Shown here: in pieces, positions 18,944 to 28,255 of the stretch
Numbering within the stretch: position 1 is the stretch's first letter
Layout of the letters: each line of letters begins with the position of its first letter
Source of the DNA: Chryseosolibacter sp964493505
Lineage (GTDB): Bacteria > Bacteroidota > Bacteroidia > Cytophagales > Cyclobacteriaceae
Direction of reading: 5' to 3'
Assembly: GCA_964493505.1 (NCBI GenBank)
Contig: CAZBNP010000008.1
Span: 1 to 64,000 of the forward strand
DNA length: 64,000 nucleotides
Notes under the pieces: generated by a model
What the model was told of the DNA's origin: nothing
Database searches by the model: none
Seen by the model: the letters and a program-made list of their open reading frames with translations, nothing else
Made by a program: the position numbers and the translations under genes

Positions 18944-19804
18944 ATGATCATCGACATACACACCCATATTTTTCGACCCGAGTCAGATTTCGGACCGAAC
19001 CTTCTCGCAGACCTGGAAAGATGCGGCGTTGATCCATCTGTATGGGGAAACGTGATCGAAAGACATCTCGAGTCAACGCGTGAGGCAGACGTTGCGGTGG
19101 TGTTTGGCCTGCAGGCTTCTGAAACGGGATGGAACATTCCGAATGAACTCGTCGCATCGCATGTGGCACGCGCAGCTGATCGTTTGCTGTTTTTCGCTTC
19201 GATAGATCCTGTTCAACCGGATTATATGGAGCAGCTTGAAAAATGTCATCAGGATCTGAAAGCAGTCGGTGTTAAAATGGCGCCACTCTATCAGAATATA
19301 CATCCCGGTGATCCACGGTGTTATAATGTGTATCGTTATTGTGTCAAACACGGACTCCCCATTCTTTTTCATGCCGGAACTTCGTTTATAAGCGGGACGC
19401 CTCTGGACTACTCGCGACCCGTTCACTTCGATGCAGTTGCAGTCGATTTTCCTGACCTGCGAATGGTCCTCGCCCACCTCGGCCACCCGTGGGAAGGAGA
19501 GACCATAGCGGTTATCCGACGACACGCAAACGTGTTTGCCGATTTGTCTGCTTTGTACTATCGGCCATGGCAGTTTTATAACTCCATGCAACTATTGGTG
19601 GAATATAACGCCCATCATAAAGTTCTCTTTGGATCCGATTTCCCGTTCACAACTACCGGCGATTCACTAAAGGGAGTTCGGTCACTGAACGCAATAAAAG
19701 TAACCAGCGGCTTGCCATCAGTGTCCTCAGAGGTAATCGAAGGGATCATTCATCGCGATGCGCTCAAACTTCTCAACCTGCCAAACCCCAAACACACCTC
19801 ATGA
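18944..19804 (+). CDS. PF04909 amidohydrolase, possible sugar-acid lactonase
   Basis: This 286-residue TIM-barrel enzyme belongs to the amidohydrolase_2 group. It shows the HxH motif at the start (MIIDIHTHIF, His6 and His8), PILFHAGTSF near 141, MVLAHLGHPW near 170 and the late aspartate in LFGSDFPFT near 230. No signal peptide is present, so it is cytoplasmic. The family includes metal-dependent decarboxylases and the lactonases of L-fucose and L-rhamnose oxidation. Its stop overlaps the ATG of the alcohol dehydrogenase by four bases (ATGA), which implies translational coupling. Together with the dehydrogenase and dehydratase next door, a lactonase role is the best inference. Confidence 0.75.
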   Translation: MIIDIHTHIFRPESDFGPNLLADLERCGVDPSVWGNVIERHLESTREADVAVVFGLQASETGWNIPNELVASHVARAADRLLFFASIDPVQPDYMEQLEKCHQDLKAVGVKMAPLYQNIHPGDPRCYNVYRYCVKHGLPILFHAGTSFISGTPLDYSRPVHFDAVAVDFPDLRMVLAHLGHPWEGETIAVIRRHANVFADLSALYYRPWQFYNSMQLLVEYNAHHKVLFGSDFPFTTTGDSLKGVRSLNAIKVTSGLPSVSSEVIEGIIHRDALKLLNLPNPKHTS

Positions 19805-20802
19805 ATCTGGTGATACCTGCGTCAATGCAAGCATTACAGTTACAAGGCGTGAACAAGTTAGTTCAGGTTGAGTTGCCGGTGCCCGTACCGCATAACAACG
19901 AAGTGCTCATTCGCACTGAGGCGGCAACGATATGCACGTCCGATTTGATAGACATCAGGAGCAATCCTTTCGGAATTCGCTACCCACGGGTTATGGGACA
20001 TGAGGGATCGGGTGTAATCATCGGATGTGGGTCGGATGTACACGACTTTAAAACAGGAGACCGTGTTTCCGCGCATCCCGTAGTACCCTGCGGTACATGC
20101 GACGAATGTGTACGCGGATTTGATCATATATGCTCAAGGATGGGGCACCTGGGTATTGACCGGGATGGCTGCTTCGCTGAATTTTTTGTTCAGCGGGCAG
20201 ATCGTGTGAGGGTGCTGCCTGAAGAGGTTTCCTTTTTGGAAGGCGCGTTGATGGAACCGGTGGCCGTTTGTCTGCAGGCGCTCGCGAGAGCCGGTGATCT
20301 CTCCGGACGAACCGTGCTGGTGGTGGGCGACGGTCCTTTTGGAAATATTATCGCACGGTTGGCACGGCATAAAGGTGCGGCACGTGTTCTGGTTTCGGGA
20401 AGAACGCCCTTCAGACTTCAGATGATTCCAGGAGTGGAAATCGCGGAGTCGGATCCTGTGCGTTCAGTGGATATCGCGATTCTTGCGGTAAGCTCGTCCG
20501 ACGCCGTGGAAACCTGTGTAAAGGCTCTCAGGCCACGGGGCAGATTGATTATTTTCAGCTCGGTTGAAAAGCCGTTGCCCATAGATTTGTTTCACTTGCA
20601 TATCCTTGAGCTTGAAGTTGTCGGCGCGTGCAATGATGAGGATCGAATGGACGAGGCACTCCGTTGTATTTCCGATAGAGAGCTGGCGTTAAGTGAATTG
20701 ATCACGCATCAACTTCCACTCCGCGATTGGAATGAGGCATTCTCGTTGGCGCGTGACTGCCACGACGAAGCATTGAAAGTAGCTATTAGATTTACTGACT
20801 AG
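19801..20802 (+). CDS. Zinc-dependent medium-chain dehydrogenase
   Basis: The 333-residue protein is a medium-chain alcohol/sugar dehydrogenase. It has the zinc-binding region ATICTSDLIDIR near 33 and MGHEGSGVIIG near 66, the structural zinc cysteines in PCGTCDECVRGFDHIC near 97-112, and a nucleotide-binding loop VLVVGDGPFGNII near 174. It should oxidise a sugar or polyol with NAD(P) in the cytoplasm. Its start overlaps the stop of the amidohydrolase, and the enolase-superfamily gene begins 11 bp after its stop, so the three are tightly coupled. The likely job is oxidation of the free sugar to its lactone; the exact sugar is unknown. Confidence 0.85.
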   Translation: MNLVIPASMQALQLQGVNKLVQVELPVPVPHNNEVLIRTEAATICTSDLIDIRSNPFGIRYPRVMGHEGSGVIIGCGSDVHDFKTGDRVSAHPVVPCGTCDECVRGFDHICSRMGHLGIDRDGCFAEFFVQRADRVRVLPEEVSFLEGALMEPVAVCLQALARAGDLSGRTVLVVGDGPFGNIIARLARHKGAARVLVSGRTPFRLQMIPGVEIAESDPVRSVDIAILAVSSSDAVETCVKALRPRGRLIIFSSVEKPLPIDLFHLHILELEVVGACNDEDRMDEALRCISDRELALSELITHQLPLRDWNEAFSLARDCHDEALKVAIRFTD

Positions 20803-20813
20803 AAAACCGAGAC

Positions 20814-21962
20814 GTGAAAATTACGGATGTAGAAGCTTTTATTCTGGAATCACCTTTTGAAATCCAACCTCCCGCCGGAAGCGATGAAGCCCGGGGTGTA
20901 AAGCATTGCCTGCTCTTGAAGGTGAGCACAGACGAGGGTATTGTTGGCTGGTCGGATGTCGAGACTTCCCCTCACGTTGGGAAGGCTGTTGTCGATGCGC
21001 CGAGGAGCGGATCAGGGGTGTTTGAAGGATTGCGCTCACTGGTGGTGGGAGAGGACCCTTTTGAAGTAGAGCGCTTATGGGATAAGATTTATCGCGGAAC
21101 CATCTATTTCGGAAGGAGAGGGGTTGCTATGCAGGTGCTTTCCGGATTTGATATCGCCTGTCACGATATTATTGGAAAGGCGATCGGGGTGCCCGTATCC
21201 AAGATCATAGGAGGAGCCAGGCGGAATCGCGTGAGAGCATACGCTTCGACGCTGTTTCGTGAGACACCCGAAGCCATGCGCGATGCGTGCCGGGTCTACA
21301 CTGAACGCGGTTTTACCGCTATCAAGTTCGGGTGGGGAGTTTTTGGAAAAGATAAGAAGAAAGATATCGAGCTGGTAGCTGCGGCCCGGGAAGCTATCGG
21401 CCCGAATGTTGAGCTGATGGTCGACGCGGGATGGATGGTAGATCGCAGCGCCTATGACGCTATAGAACTTTGCCGCGCGCTTGAACCCTATAACATATTC
21501 TGGCTGGAAGATTTTCTGCATCCTGAATGCTACGAAGGGTATGCAAAGACGAAAGCCGCCGGAGTCAGAACACGGTTGGCTGCAGGTGAACAGGAGGCAA
21601 CCGCCTGGGGATTCAGGCAGCTGATTCAGTCGGGCGTTGACGTTGTGCAGCCGGACCTGTCGCGCTGCGGTGGTTTTTCACAGGCTCGAAAGATCTTGTG
21701 GGAAGCCGAATACGCAGGTGTTGACGTATGTCCGCATGCATGGCTCACCGATCTCCTTACGGCGGCGAGTCTTCATCTCAATGCAGTGTTGCCGCGATCG
21801 CTGTTCCTGGAATACAATGTCAGCGACAACCCGATGCTCAGGGAGATCATCGAGAACCCGGTTCAGATGGATGACAGTGGGTACATAAACGTTCCCGAAG
21901 GCCCGGGCCTGGGTATTGGCATTGACGAGAAGGCGGTGAAACGTTTTTCTGTAAATCTTTAA
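20814..21962 (+). CDS. Enolase-superfamily (MR/MLE) sugar-acid dehydratase candidate
   Basis: Starting at GTG 20814, the 382-residue protein has the mandelate racemase / muconate lactonizing fold. The metal ligands are predicted to be Asp204 (LMVDAGW), Glu232 (WLEDF) and Glu259 (AAGEQE). Catalytic candidates are Lys171 (AIKFGWG) on one face, and Asp281 (PDLSRCGG) with His308 (VCPHAW) as the dyad on the other. Members with this layout dehydrate sugar acids such as rhamnonate, fuconate or galactonate to 2-keto-3-deoxy acids. Immediate neighbours are the dehydrogenase and a metallo-beta-lactamase-fold hydrolase, 11 bp on either side. Substrate cannot be fixed from sequence alone. Confidence 0.85.
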   Translation: MKITDVEAFILESPFEIQPPAGSDEARGVKHCLLLKVSTDEGIVGWSDVETSPHVGKAVVDAPRSGSGVFEGLRSLVVGEDPFEVERLWDKIYRGTIYFGRRGVAMQVLSGFDIACHDIIGKAIGVPVSKIIGGARRNRVRAYASTLFRETPEAMRDACRVYTERGFTAIKFGWGVFGKDKKKDIELVAAAREAIGPNVELMVDAGWMVDRSAYDAIELCRALEPYNIFWLEDFLHPECYEGYAKTKAAGVRTRLAAGEQEATAWGFRQLIQSGVDVVQPDLSRCGGFSQARKILWEAEYAGVDVCPHAWLTDLLTAASLHLNAVLPRSLFLEYNVSDNPMLREIIENPVQMDDSGYINVPEGPGLGIGIDEKAVKRFSVNL

Positions 21963-21973
21963 TCGCAGCTTGA

Positions 21974-22738
21974 ATGAAGAAAATCCTGGAACAAAACATT
22001 GGGACTTCAGAGGCGGCTCTGTGGTGGCTGGGTCAGGCTGGCTATGTCGTAAGAGCTGCGGGACTTACGGTGGTGATCGACCCGTATCTCTCCGACTCCG
22101 CCGCTGGCGAGTCGGGTGAGTTCTCGCGCAGGTATCCGCCGCCCATTCAGCCCGAGGAACTAAGTGCCGATATCTACATCATCACGCACGATCACCTTGA
22201 TCATCTCGACCCCGAAACGCTTGCCGGCTACAAGCGGAAAAACGACACGTGGTTTGTTACTCCGAGATTCTGCGCAGAAAAGCTGGCGTCGCTGGGTATC
22301 CCTGAGAAGCAAATAGCGATTGTCAACGCGGGTGAATCATGGAGTCATGGTTCCGCCACCATCACAGGGTGCTATGCCATCCCGACGGGAACCGACGTTC
22401 TTGATACGACCGGCTACCTGGTACAATTTGCGAACGGAAGAAGCTTCTATCACACCAGCGACACGCAGTTTCATTCTCTTGTACTTGATGCGGCTCCGCG
22501 TAAACCCGAGCTGATGCTGGTGCCGATTAACGGCAAATGGAAAAACCCGGGACCTGAGCAGGCAGTTGAATTTGCGAGAGCAGTACAACCGAGGCACGTG
22601 GTCCCTAATCACTATGATCTCATGGAGCTGAATAGCGAAAACCCGGAGATCTTTGAGTGGCTTTGTAACCATGGTGGATTGACGGGCCGGTGTTTGATAC
22701 TGGAAAGAATGCAACCTTTTACCTGGCGCCAGCAATGA
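21974..22738 (+). CDS. UlaG-like MBL-fold metal-dependent hydrolase
   Basis: The 254-residue cytoplasmic protein carries the metallo-beta-lactamase signature IITHDHLDHLDP, with His72, His74, Asp76 and His77. It also has the early WWLGQAGYVV and VIDPYLSD strands and the late histidine in VVPNHYDLM near 214. This arrangement resembles UlaG, the L-ascorbate-6-phosphate lactonase, and its relatives. In this locus it could open a sugar lactone, either alongside the PF04909 enzyme or on a different ring form, but broad hydrolase activity is equally possible. It follows the dehydratase by 11 bp and is part of the same run of catabolic genes. Confidence 0.75.
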   Translation: MKKILEQNIGTSEAALWWLGQAGYVVRAAGLTVVIDPYLSDSAAGESGEFSRRYPPPIQPEELSADIYIITHDHLDHLDPETLAGYKRKNDTWFVTPRFCAEKLASLGIPEKQIAIVNAGESWSHGSATITGCYAIPTGTDVLDTTGYLVQFANGRSFYHTSDTQFHSLVLDAAPRKPELMLVPINGKWKNPGPEQAVEFARAVQPRHVVPNHYDLMELNSENPEIFEWLCNHGGLTGRCLILERMQPFTWRQQ

Positions 22739-22796
22739 CAGGCCACTCCTGATTATTACGGGCTGGAAGACCGCAGATCTCATTAACCCACACACC

Positions 22797-23504
22797 ATGA
22801 ATATCCTAAGTGTTACTGCCCATCCGGATGATCTCGAAATTCTCTGTGCCGGCACGTTGGCGCGCTATGCAAAACAAGGGCACAACGTTACCATCGCGGT
22901 TTTTACCAGTGGCAATATGGGTGACCTGAAGATAGAACCGGAAGACCTTGCGCGTATTCGCGAAAAAGAAACACGGGAAGCGGCGGCTATCATTGGTGCC
23001 GACGTGTTGTGGGCAGGTGTAACCGATGAGCATGTTTTCCCGAACGAGGAACAACGAATTATTATGATCGATATACTGAGAAAGGCCGATCCCGATATTG
23101 TCTTTACACACTCCCCAAATGATTATCACCCTGACCACTGCTATTTAAGTCAGCTTGTTTTCGATTCATATTTTCAAAAAGGACTTCCGTTTATCCCCGG
23201 TGTGGATACGCCGGCGTGCAGGTTTGGACAGACGCAGGTTTACTATATGGACAACCTCGGAGGTGTAGACTTCCGGCCGACGGAATATGTCGATATCAGC
23301 GATGTCTTCGAAATAAAAAAAGCCATGCTGGCCTGTCATAAGAGTCAGTTTCAGGCGATGGAAAGCCTGGCCCGAACCGATCTGATGGAGATGATCGAAA
23401 TTCAGGCGCGTTTCAGGGGGATGGCGGCGGGATGTAAGTATGCCGAAGGGTTTACCCGGCTCGACGCGTTTCAACGTGGGCTCACTTCCCGGATACTACC
23501 CTGA
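22797..23504 (+). CDS. PIG-L/LmbE-family deacetylase
   Basis: The 235-residue protein begins MNILSVTAHPDDLEI, where AHPDD supplies the zinc-binding His and Asp of the LmbE/PIG-L family. The third ligand region is HSPNDYHPDH near residue 102-111. Family members remove N-acetyl groups from GlcNAc-containing substrates such as GlcNAc-phosphatidylinositol, mycothiol and bacillithiol precursors, or chitobiose. No signal peptide is visible, so action is cytoplasmic. Its place at the end of the sugar catabolism genes suggests that part of the imported glycan carries an acetylated amino sugar, but the exact substrate is not shown. Confidence 0.8.
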   Translation: MNILSVTAHPDDLEILCAGTLARYAKQGHNVTIAVFTSGNMGDLKIEPEDLARIREKETREAAAIIGADVLWAGVTDEHVFPNEEQRIIMIDILRKADPDIVFTHSPNDYHPDHCYLSQLVFDSYFQKGLPFIPGVDTPACRFGQTQVYYMDNLGGVDFRPTEYVDISDVFEIKKAMLACHKSQFQAMESLARTDLMEMIEIQARFRGMAAGCKYAEGFTRLDAFQRGLTSRILP

Positions 23505-23553
23505 TCGTTCCTAACCTTTTATTGTAAGCTATCGTCACTCATAACCGACCTCA

Positions 23554-25155
23554 GTGGATAATTTTCACCTTTCCGTACTCGACGTTGTCATCATAGCAGC
23601 ACAGACTGCATTGGTTATCGTTATTGGATTAGTCGCTGCAAAAAGAATCAAGAGAACTACGGAAGGCTATTTTCTGGCTTCCGGTAAAATGCCGTGGTAC
23701 CTGATTGGCGCGGCCTTCGTATCAACGAGTGTTTCGAGCGAGCAGATCGTAGGAACTATCGGGGCTACCTACAAGGGAGGATTGGCCGTCGCCAACTGGG
23801 AATTGTGGGTATTGCCGACTTATCTGCTCATGATGATCTTCTTTATTCCGATGTATCTCCGGAATAAAATCATGACGGTTCCCGAAATGTTGAAGAATCG
23901 TTTCGGTCCTGTGTGTGGCGTGATCTATAGCGTGGTCTTTTTGCTGGGTTATATCTTTGTCTTCCTTCCCCCGATTATTTACGGCGGCAGCATCACACTG
24001 AGTGAGCTAACAGGCTGGTCTGAATATCACGTGATGATTGGTATCGTAGTGGTGACCGGAAGTTATACCCTGCTTGGCGGACTTAGTTCCGTGATGTGGA
24101 CCGATACAATACAATGTGTTTTCCTGATAGCCGGTGGTGTTGTATTTTTCTTTGTAGCCCTCGACAAAATTCCGGGCGGGTGGGATGCCATGGTTGCAGC
24201 ATCTCCCGAGCGATTTCATCTCTACCAGGCACCGTCCGATCCGGACGCGCCCTTTGCCGGCCTTGTCCTTGCTTCCTTCGGCGTTTTTCTATTCTATCAA
24301 TCGTCTAATCAGGTGATGATACAACGCGTACTTTCCGCGCGCAGCACCTGGGATGGTATGATGGGTATCATATTTTCCGGTTTTATCAATCTCATTCGGC
24401 CGCTGGTGACTTGCTTGCTGGGGTTGATTGTGTTTCACTGGCTTGACGTGCTGCACCAGGGACCCTCGCTGTTACCCGACAAACAGGATCTTGCTTTTCC
24501 CTTTGCGCTGGAGGTATTCGCATCTTCCGGAATACGCGGTGTCATACTCGCCGGCTTCTTCGCCGCAATCATGTCGTCTGTTAGTTCGCTTGTCAATTCG
24601 ATCGCGACAATCTTTTCGTTGGACGTTTACAGACCGTTTTGGCGAAAGAATGCCCAGGACCGGGAGATGATTATCTCCGGTCAGATTTCCGGTGGAGTGG
24701 CACTATTGATCGCTACGCTGGTTGCACCGCTGGTGGGTTCAGTGGGACTCTTTAAATTTTTTCAAACCGGTGTTACCTACATGGCCACTCCGTTCATCTC
24801 GGTAATATTGTTGGGTGTTCTTTGGAAAAGGACAACCTATCAGGCAGCCGTTACCGGACTTATTGGAGGGATTGTGATCCAGTTACTGCTTGCCTTTGGC
24901 CTGTATAGCTATGACATTGACCTTCACTGGTTATACGTCGGAGCGATTGCGCAGGCGCTTACGATGGTGCTGGTTGTTGTTGTGTCGCTGATGACACCCC
25001 CGCCGATAGCGGAGAAGGTGAAGCCATTCATCTGGAACAGGTCCTGGGTCGCTGATGGATTTAATGATCCAAAAAGACCCTGGTGGCAAGGGGTTAAGTT
25101 CTGGCTGGGCGTTTATGCTTTGATGTGGTGCTTTATTTATTGGAAATTCTGGTAG
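23554..25155 (+). CDS. Sodium:solute symporter (SSS family)
   Basis: Translation probably starts at GTG 23554, giving a 533-residue polytopic inner-membrane protein with about thirteen hydrophobic helices. The early VLDVVIIAAQTALVIVIGLV helix, the EGYFLASGKMPWYLIG loop, the AAFVSTSVSSEQIVGT helix and the FFAAIMSSVSSLVNS segment are typical of sodium-coupled SSS transporters for sugars, polyols and organic acids. The serines in the SSVSSLVNS region are where sodium is bound in characterised members. It lies at the 3' end of the catabolic run and ends at the convergent AraC gene with no gap. It most likely brings the released monosaccharide from the periplasm into the cell. Confidence 0.85.
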   Translation: MDNFHLSVLDVVIIAAQTALVIVIGLVAAKRIKRTTEGYFLASGKMPWYLIGAAFVSTSVSSEQIVGTIGATYKGGLAVANWELWVLPTYLLMMIFFIPMYLRNKIMTVPEMLKNRFGPVCGVIYSVVFLLGYIFVFLPPIIYGGSITLSELTGWSEYHVMIGIVVVTGSYTLLGGLSSVMWTDTIQCVFLIAGGVVFFFVALDKIPGGWDAMVAASPERFHLYQAPSDPDAPFAGLVLASFGVFLFYQSSNQVMIQRVLSARSTWDGMMGIIFSGFINLIRPLVTCLLGLIVFHWLDVLHQGPSLLPDKQDLAFPFALEVFASSGIRGVILAGFFAAIMSSVSSLVNSIATIFSLDVYRPFWRKNAQDREMIISGQISGGVALLIATLVAPLVGSVGLFKFFQTGVTYMATPFISVILLGVLWKRTTYQAAVTGLIGGIVIQLLLAFGLYSYDIDLHWLYVGAIAQALTMVLVVVVSLMTPPPIAEKVKPFIWNRSWVADGFNDPKRPWWQGVKFWLGVYALMWCFIYWKFW

Positions 25156-26031
25156 TCACAACGCTTGCTGTTCCTTTGCAAAGACCTCTTTATACTTCGT
25201 CCTGTAGTTTTTAGGCTGGTAGTCCTTGAATTTCTTGAATTGCCGGTAGAAGAACGGAATACTCTCAAATCCTGATTCGTAGCAGATCTCGGCGATCTGT
25301 TTATCAGTTTCAATAAGAGCTTTACAGGCCTTGTTGATTCTGTATTCGTTCAGGAATTCAACGAACGACTTCTTCATGACCTTGCTGAAATAACGGGAAA
25401 AATACTCCTCGGTCATATTCACTTCGCCGGCGATATCACTTAACCTGATCTTTTGCTGGTAATGGTCGTGGATGTATTTATAAACTACATTGATCCGGCG
25501 ATTGTCCGTTGTATTCAGATCGTAATCGAATCCCGTTTCACACAACACGTGAAATTCATTGCTTTGTGCGAGGTCTTGAAGGATTGTCAGCAACGTCATC
25601 AGTTTTTCAAACGGCGATGCGTCGACTAACTGAAGGAATTTTTCCTTTAGCTTTAAAGCAACTTTCTTATCGAATTTTATTCCCTTTGATGAATGGTTAA
25701 GAAGCCGCCGTATACTCTCGAGCTCACGGCTTTCGATCCACGTCTTATCAACGAATTGTTCCTTCAGGTAAACCACTACCGCCTTGGAAGACCGATCCTG
25801 ACGGGTATTGACCCAGCTGTGCGGTAAATTTGGTCCTACGAGAACCAGATCGTGTTCGAAGTAATTTTCAATGTTGTTACCGACATAGCGAACCCCGCCT
25901 TCTGAGAGAATGTAGGTAAGCTCGAATTCGGGATGGAAGTGCCAGGGATAATCGAAATCCTCCTTATTCTCCTGCAACATGCAGGTGAACAGGTTGGACT
26001 CCGACGGAATGTGTTTGTAGTGAGCCTTCAT
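25156..26031 (-). CDS. AraC-family transcriptional regulator with cupin sensor
   Basis: The 291-residue protein has an N-terminal cupin-like ligand domain (FHPEFELTYILSEGGVRY near residue 32-50, LVGPNLPHSWVN near 69). The C-terminal pair of AraC helix-turn-helix motifs is seen in IRLSDIAGEVNMTEEYFSRY near 193 and in QIAEICYESGFESIPFFYR near 247. It should bind a sugar or derivative and control nearby promoters. It converges on the symporter gene and is divergent from the Gfo/Idh gene at 26216, with 184 bp between. It is the obvious candidate regulator for the locus. Confidence 0.9.
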   Translation of the reverse strand: MKAHYKHIPSESNLFTCMLQENKEDFDYPWHFHPEFELTYILSEGGVRYVGNNIENYFEHDLVLVGPNLPHSWVNTRQDRSSKAVVVYLKEQFVDKTWIESRELESIRRLLNHSSKGIKFDKKVALKLKEKFLQLVDASPFEKLMTLLTILQDLAQSNEFHVLCETGFDYDLNTTDNRRINVVYKYIHDHYQQKIRLSDIAGEVNMTEEYFSRYFSKVMKKSFVEFLNEYRINKACKALIETDKQIAEICYESGFESIPFFYRQFKKFKDYQPKNYRTKYKEVFAKEQQAL

Positions 26032-26138
26032 AGACGAATATACTCTTTTTTGTGTGATTTATCTCAATTTTTGACTTTTTTATACCTAAAAAGGGTACTT
26101 CACTGATTCCGAACATTCGTGAAATCTCTTAAAACGTC

Positions 26139-26146
26139 TATATTTG
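26139..26146 (+). promoter_or_regulatory. Candidate -7 promoter element for the Gfo/Idh gene
   Basis: TATATTTG matches the Bacteroidota -7 consensus TAnnTTTG and lies 70 bp upstream of the start at 26216. No clear TTTG sits at the -33 position, which would fit a promoter that needs an activator such as the divergent AraC protein. That reading is an inference. Confidence 0.45.
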
Positions 26147-26215
26147 TCAATATGCCTTAACACAAAGGCTGCCAAGATCAATCAATCACGTCACATTTAG
26201 CAAATCGTAATATCT

Positions 26216-27580
26216 ATGAGTGAGTCAAACATCAGTAGAAGAGGGTTTATCAAGAAATCCGCATTATCCTCGGCGGCACTGACAGTGGGAGCCATAGGCT
26301 TTTCCCCCGCAAGTTATGCGCGTATCATCGGATCAAATGATCGTGTCAACGTTGGAATTGTCGGATTCTCATCCCGCTGCAAAGGGGCCCTTATTCCAGC
26401 CATGCAACAACACGCAAAGGAATTGAATTTCGAATTTACAGCGGTGTCAGATATCTGGAGCCGGAGACGTGACGAAGCGGTAGCGTTTGTGCAGGAGAAG
26501 ACCGGTAAGAAGATTAAGACAGCCAGGAACAACGACGAACTCTACGACCGCAAAGATGTAGATGCGGTTCTTATCAGCACAGCTGATTTTCAACACGCGT
26601 TGCATTGTAAAGAAGCGGTGGAAGCCGGTCGCGATGTGTACGTCGAAAAGCCGTTCGCCGAGACCATGGAAGACAATCGCGCCGCCAGGAAAGCTGTGGA
26701 GAAAACAGGTAAAATTGTTCAGATCGGTTCGCAGCGAAGAAGTGGAGCAAACTATCACGCCGCCAACAGCTTTATCCGTTCCGGCGAATTCGGAGATATC
26801 GTTGCCGTGGAGATGACATGGAATGTCAACCAGCCGGGCCGTTGGAGGTTGCCTCAGCTCACCAAGGAAATCAGGAAAGAAGATACAGACTGGAAGAGAT
26901 TTTTGATGAACCGTCCCGAAGTAGCCTGGGACCCGCGGAAATATTTGGAGTACAGACTTTTCTGGCCATACTCGTCCGGCATCCCCGGTCAGTGGATGGC
27001 GCATCAGATCGATACAGTACATTGGTTCACCGGACTCAACCACCCGAGAAGTGTAGCTGCCAATGGCGGTATCTACCTGTGGAAAGATGGAAGAGAGAAC
27101 TTCGATACCATGACCGCCGTGTTTGACTATGGACCGTTGGACGACAAGTCGAAAGGATTCCAGGTTATCTATTCCTCGCGATTCACCAATTCCGCCGGGG
27201 GTACTAAAGAGATCTATTACTCAAATGGAGGAGAACTGAATCTCGATACCAATATGGTTACACCGACAGGCGGGCTTTCCGAACGCCATGCCACCGCTAT
27301 GGGAATGAAACCAAACCTACTGCCCAGTATGTCGCTGGCGGAAGCCGCGAAAGTAGAGACGAGCGCTGACACCGGTGCGGATAACCTGACCTCAAGCCAC
27401 ATGAGAAACTGGATGGAATGTGTCAGAAGCAGGAAGAAACCGAATGCCGATGTGATGGCTGGTTATAACCACTCAATCGCCAACATCATGACGACTGCGG
27501 CGTTGCGTACAGGAAAGTATGTAACGTTTGATGAAGAAAGACAAGAAGTACTGGCCGGCGGCGAAGTATTCAAATACTAG
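26216..27580 (+). CDS. Tat-exported Gfo/Idh/MocA-family oxidoreductase
   Basis: The 454-residue protein starts with a twin-arginine signal (SRRGFIKKSALSS, Arg8-Arg9), so the folded protein is exported with its cofactor. The Rossmann fold follows (VNVGIVGFSSR near 45). The family motif EKPFAETMEDN is near 149, and the later substrate domain contains WMAHQIDTVHWFTG near 262-275. Members use NAD(P), often tightly bound, to oxidise or epimerise sugars or to cleave glycosidic bonds by an oxidation-elimination route. It is divergent from the AraC regulator. A periplasmic role in processing the imported glycan is likely; the reaction is not determined. Confidence 0.85.
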   Translation: MSESNISRRGFIKKSALSSAALTVGAIGFSPASYARIIGSNDRVNVGIVGFSSRCKGALIPAMQQHAKELNFEFTAVSDIWSRRRDEAVAFVQEKTGKKIKTARNNDELYDRKDVDAVLISTADFQHALHCKEAVEAGRDVYVEKPFAETMEDNRAARKAVEKTGKIVQIGSQRRSGANYHAANSFIRSGEFGDIVAVEMTWNVNQPGRWRLPQLTKEIRKEDTDWKRFLMNRPEVAWDPRKYLEYRLFWPYSSGIPGQWMAHQIDTVHWFTGLNHPRSVAANGGIYLWKDGRENFDTMTAVFDYGPLDDKSKGFQVIYSSRFTNSAGGTKEIYYSNGGELNLDTNMVTPTGGLSERHATAMGMKPNLLPSMSLAEAAKVETSADTGADNLTSSHMRNWMECVRSRKKPNADVMAGYNHSIANIMTTAALRTGKYVTFDEERQEVLAGGEVFKY

Positions 27581-27616
27581 AATATCGACGATTTTGATCG
27601 TCGGATAATACACGAG

Positions 27617-27652
27617 ACCCTTAAAGCTTTGGCTTTGAGGGTTTTGTATTTT
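27617..27652 (+). terminator. Rho-independent terminator after the Gfo/Idh gene
   Basis: An 11-bp stem with one G-U pair (ACCCTTAAAGC at 27617-27627 and GCTTTGAGGGT at 27632-27642) closes a four-base loop and is followed by a T-rich run TTTGTATTTT. It lies 36 bp after the stop at 27580. Confidence 0.75.
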
Positions 27653-27759
27653 GCACCCGCTTCACTCCGGCGAATGTGGATTTTTTTGCCTGCGGCATAG
27701 TTTTTATTTCATTTCATGAAGTATGAGGACTATAGTTCTCCATTTTTTTCTTCAATATC

Positions 27760-28131
27760 ATGAATCAGTCAGACAAAATAGTGCTTGTGATCGACGACGA
27801 TCCGGACTTCCAGACCATTCTGAAGGTGACACTCCACAAGGAAGGATTTAATGTTCGCTCGCTATTTGACGGAGAGATAACCTCGACCATGAGTGAACAG
27901 CCGTTTCCGGATGTGATTTTACTCGACATTGATCTCCCATACGCCAACGGTGTGGAAGTAGGTAAACAATTGAAGTCAAATGCGCTCACAAAAGATATTC
28001 CGGTGATTATTGTGTCCGCCAATCCTTCCGTTGATGTGCTTAGCAGGGAAGCGGGCGCAACGGATTATGTTCAGAAGCCATTTATACTCCAGACACTCGT
28101 TCAGAAAGTGCTCGCTACAATCACTCATTAG
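27760..28131 (+). CDS. Single-domain response regulator
   Basis: The 123-residue protein is a bare CheY-like receiver. Acidic residues in LVIDDDPDF bind magnesium, Asp56 in ILLDIDLP is the phosphorylation site, a serine in IIVSANP near 86 and the lysine in YVQKPF near 106 complete the active site. It has no output domain, so it acts through protein contacts. No histidine kinase gene is adjacent; the kinases at 51012 or elsewhere are possible partners. Confidence 0.9.
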   Translation: MNQSDKIVLVIDDDPDFQTILKVTLHKEGFNVRSLFDGEITSTMSEQPFPDVILLDIDLPYANGVEVGKQLKSNALTKDIPVIIVSANPSVDVLSREAGATDYVQKPFILQTLVQKVLATITH

Positions 28132-28255
28132 AATACAGCTCGGATTTCAAACCGACTGCCATTGATAATCCGGGTATCTGGCATTCGTTTTTAACCGCTA
28201 TTGTATAACTACAACCCGCTCAACAAAAAATATTCTGAATGGAAATACTCTAGAC

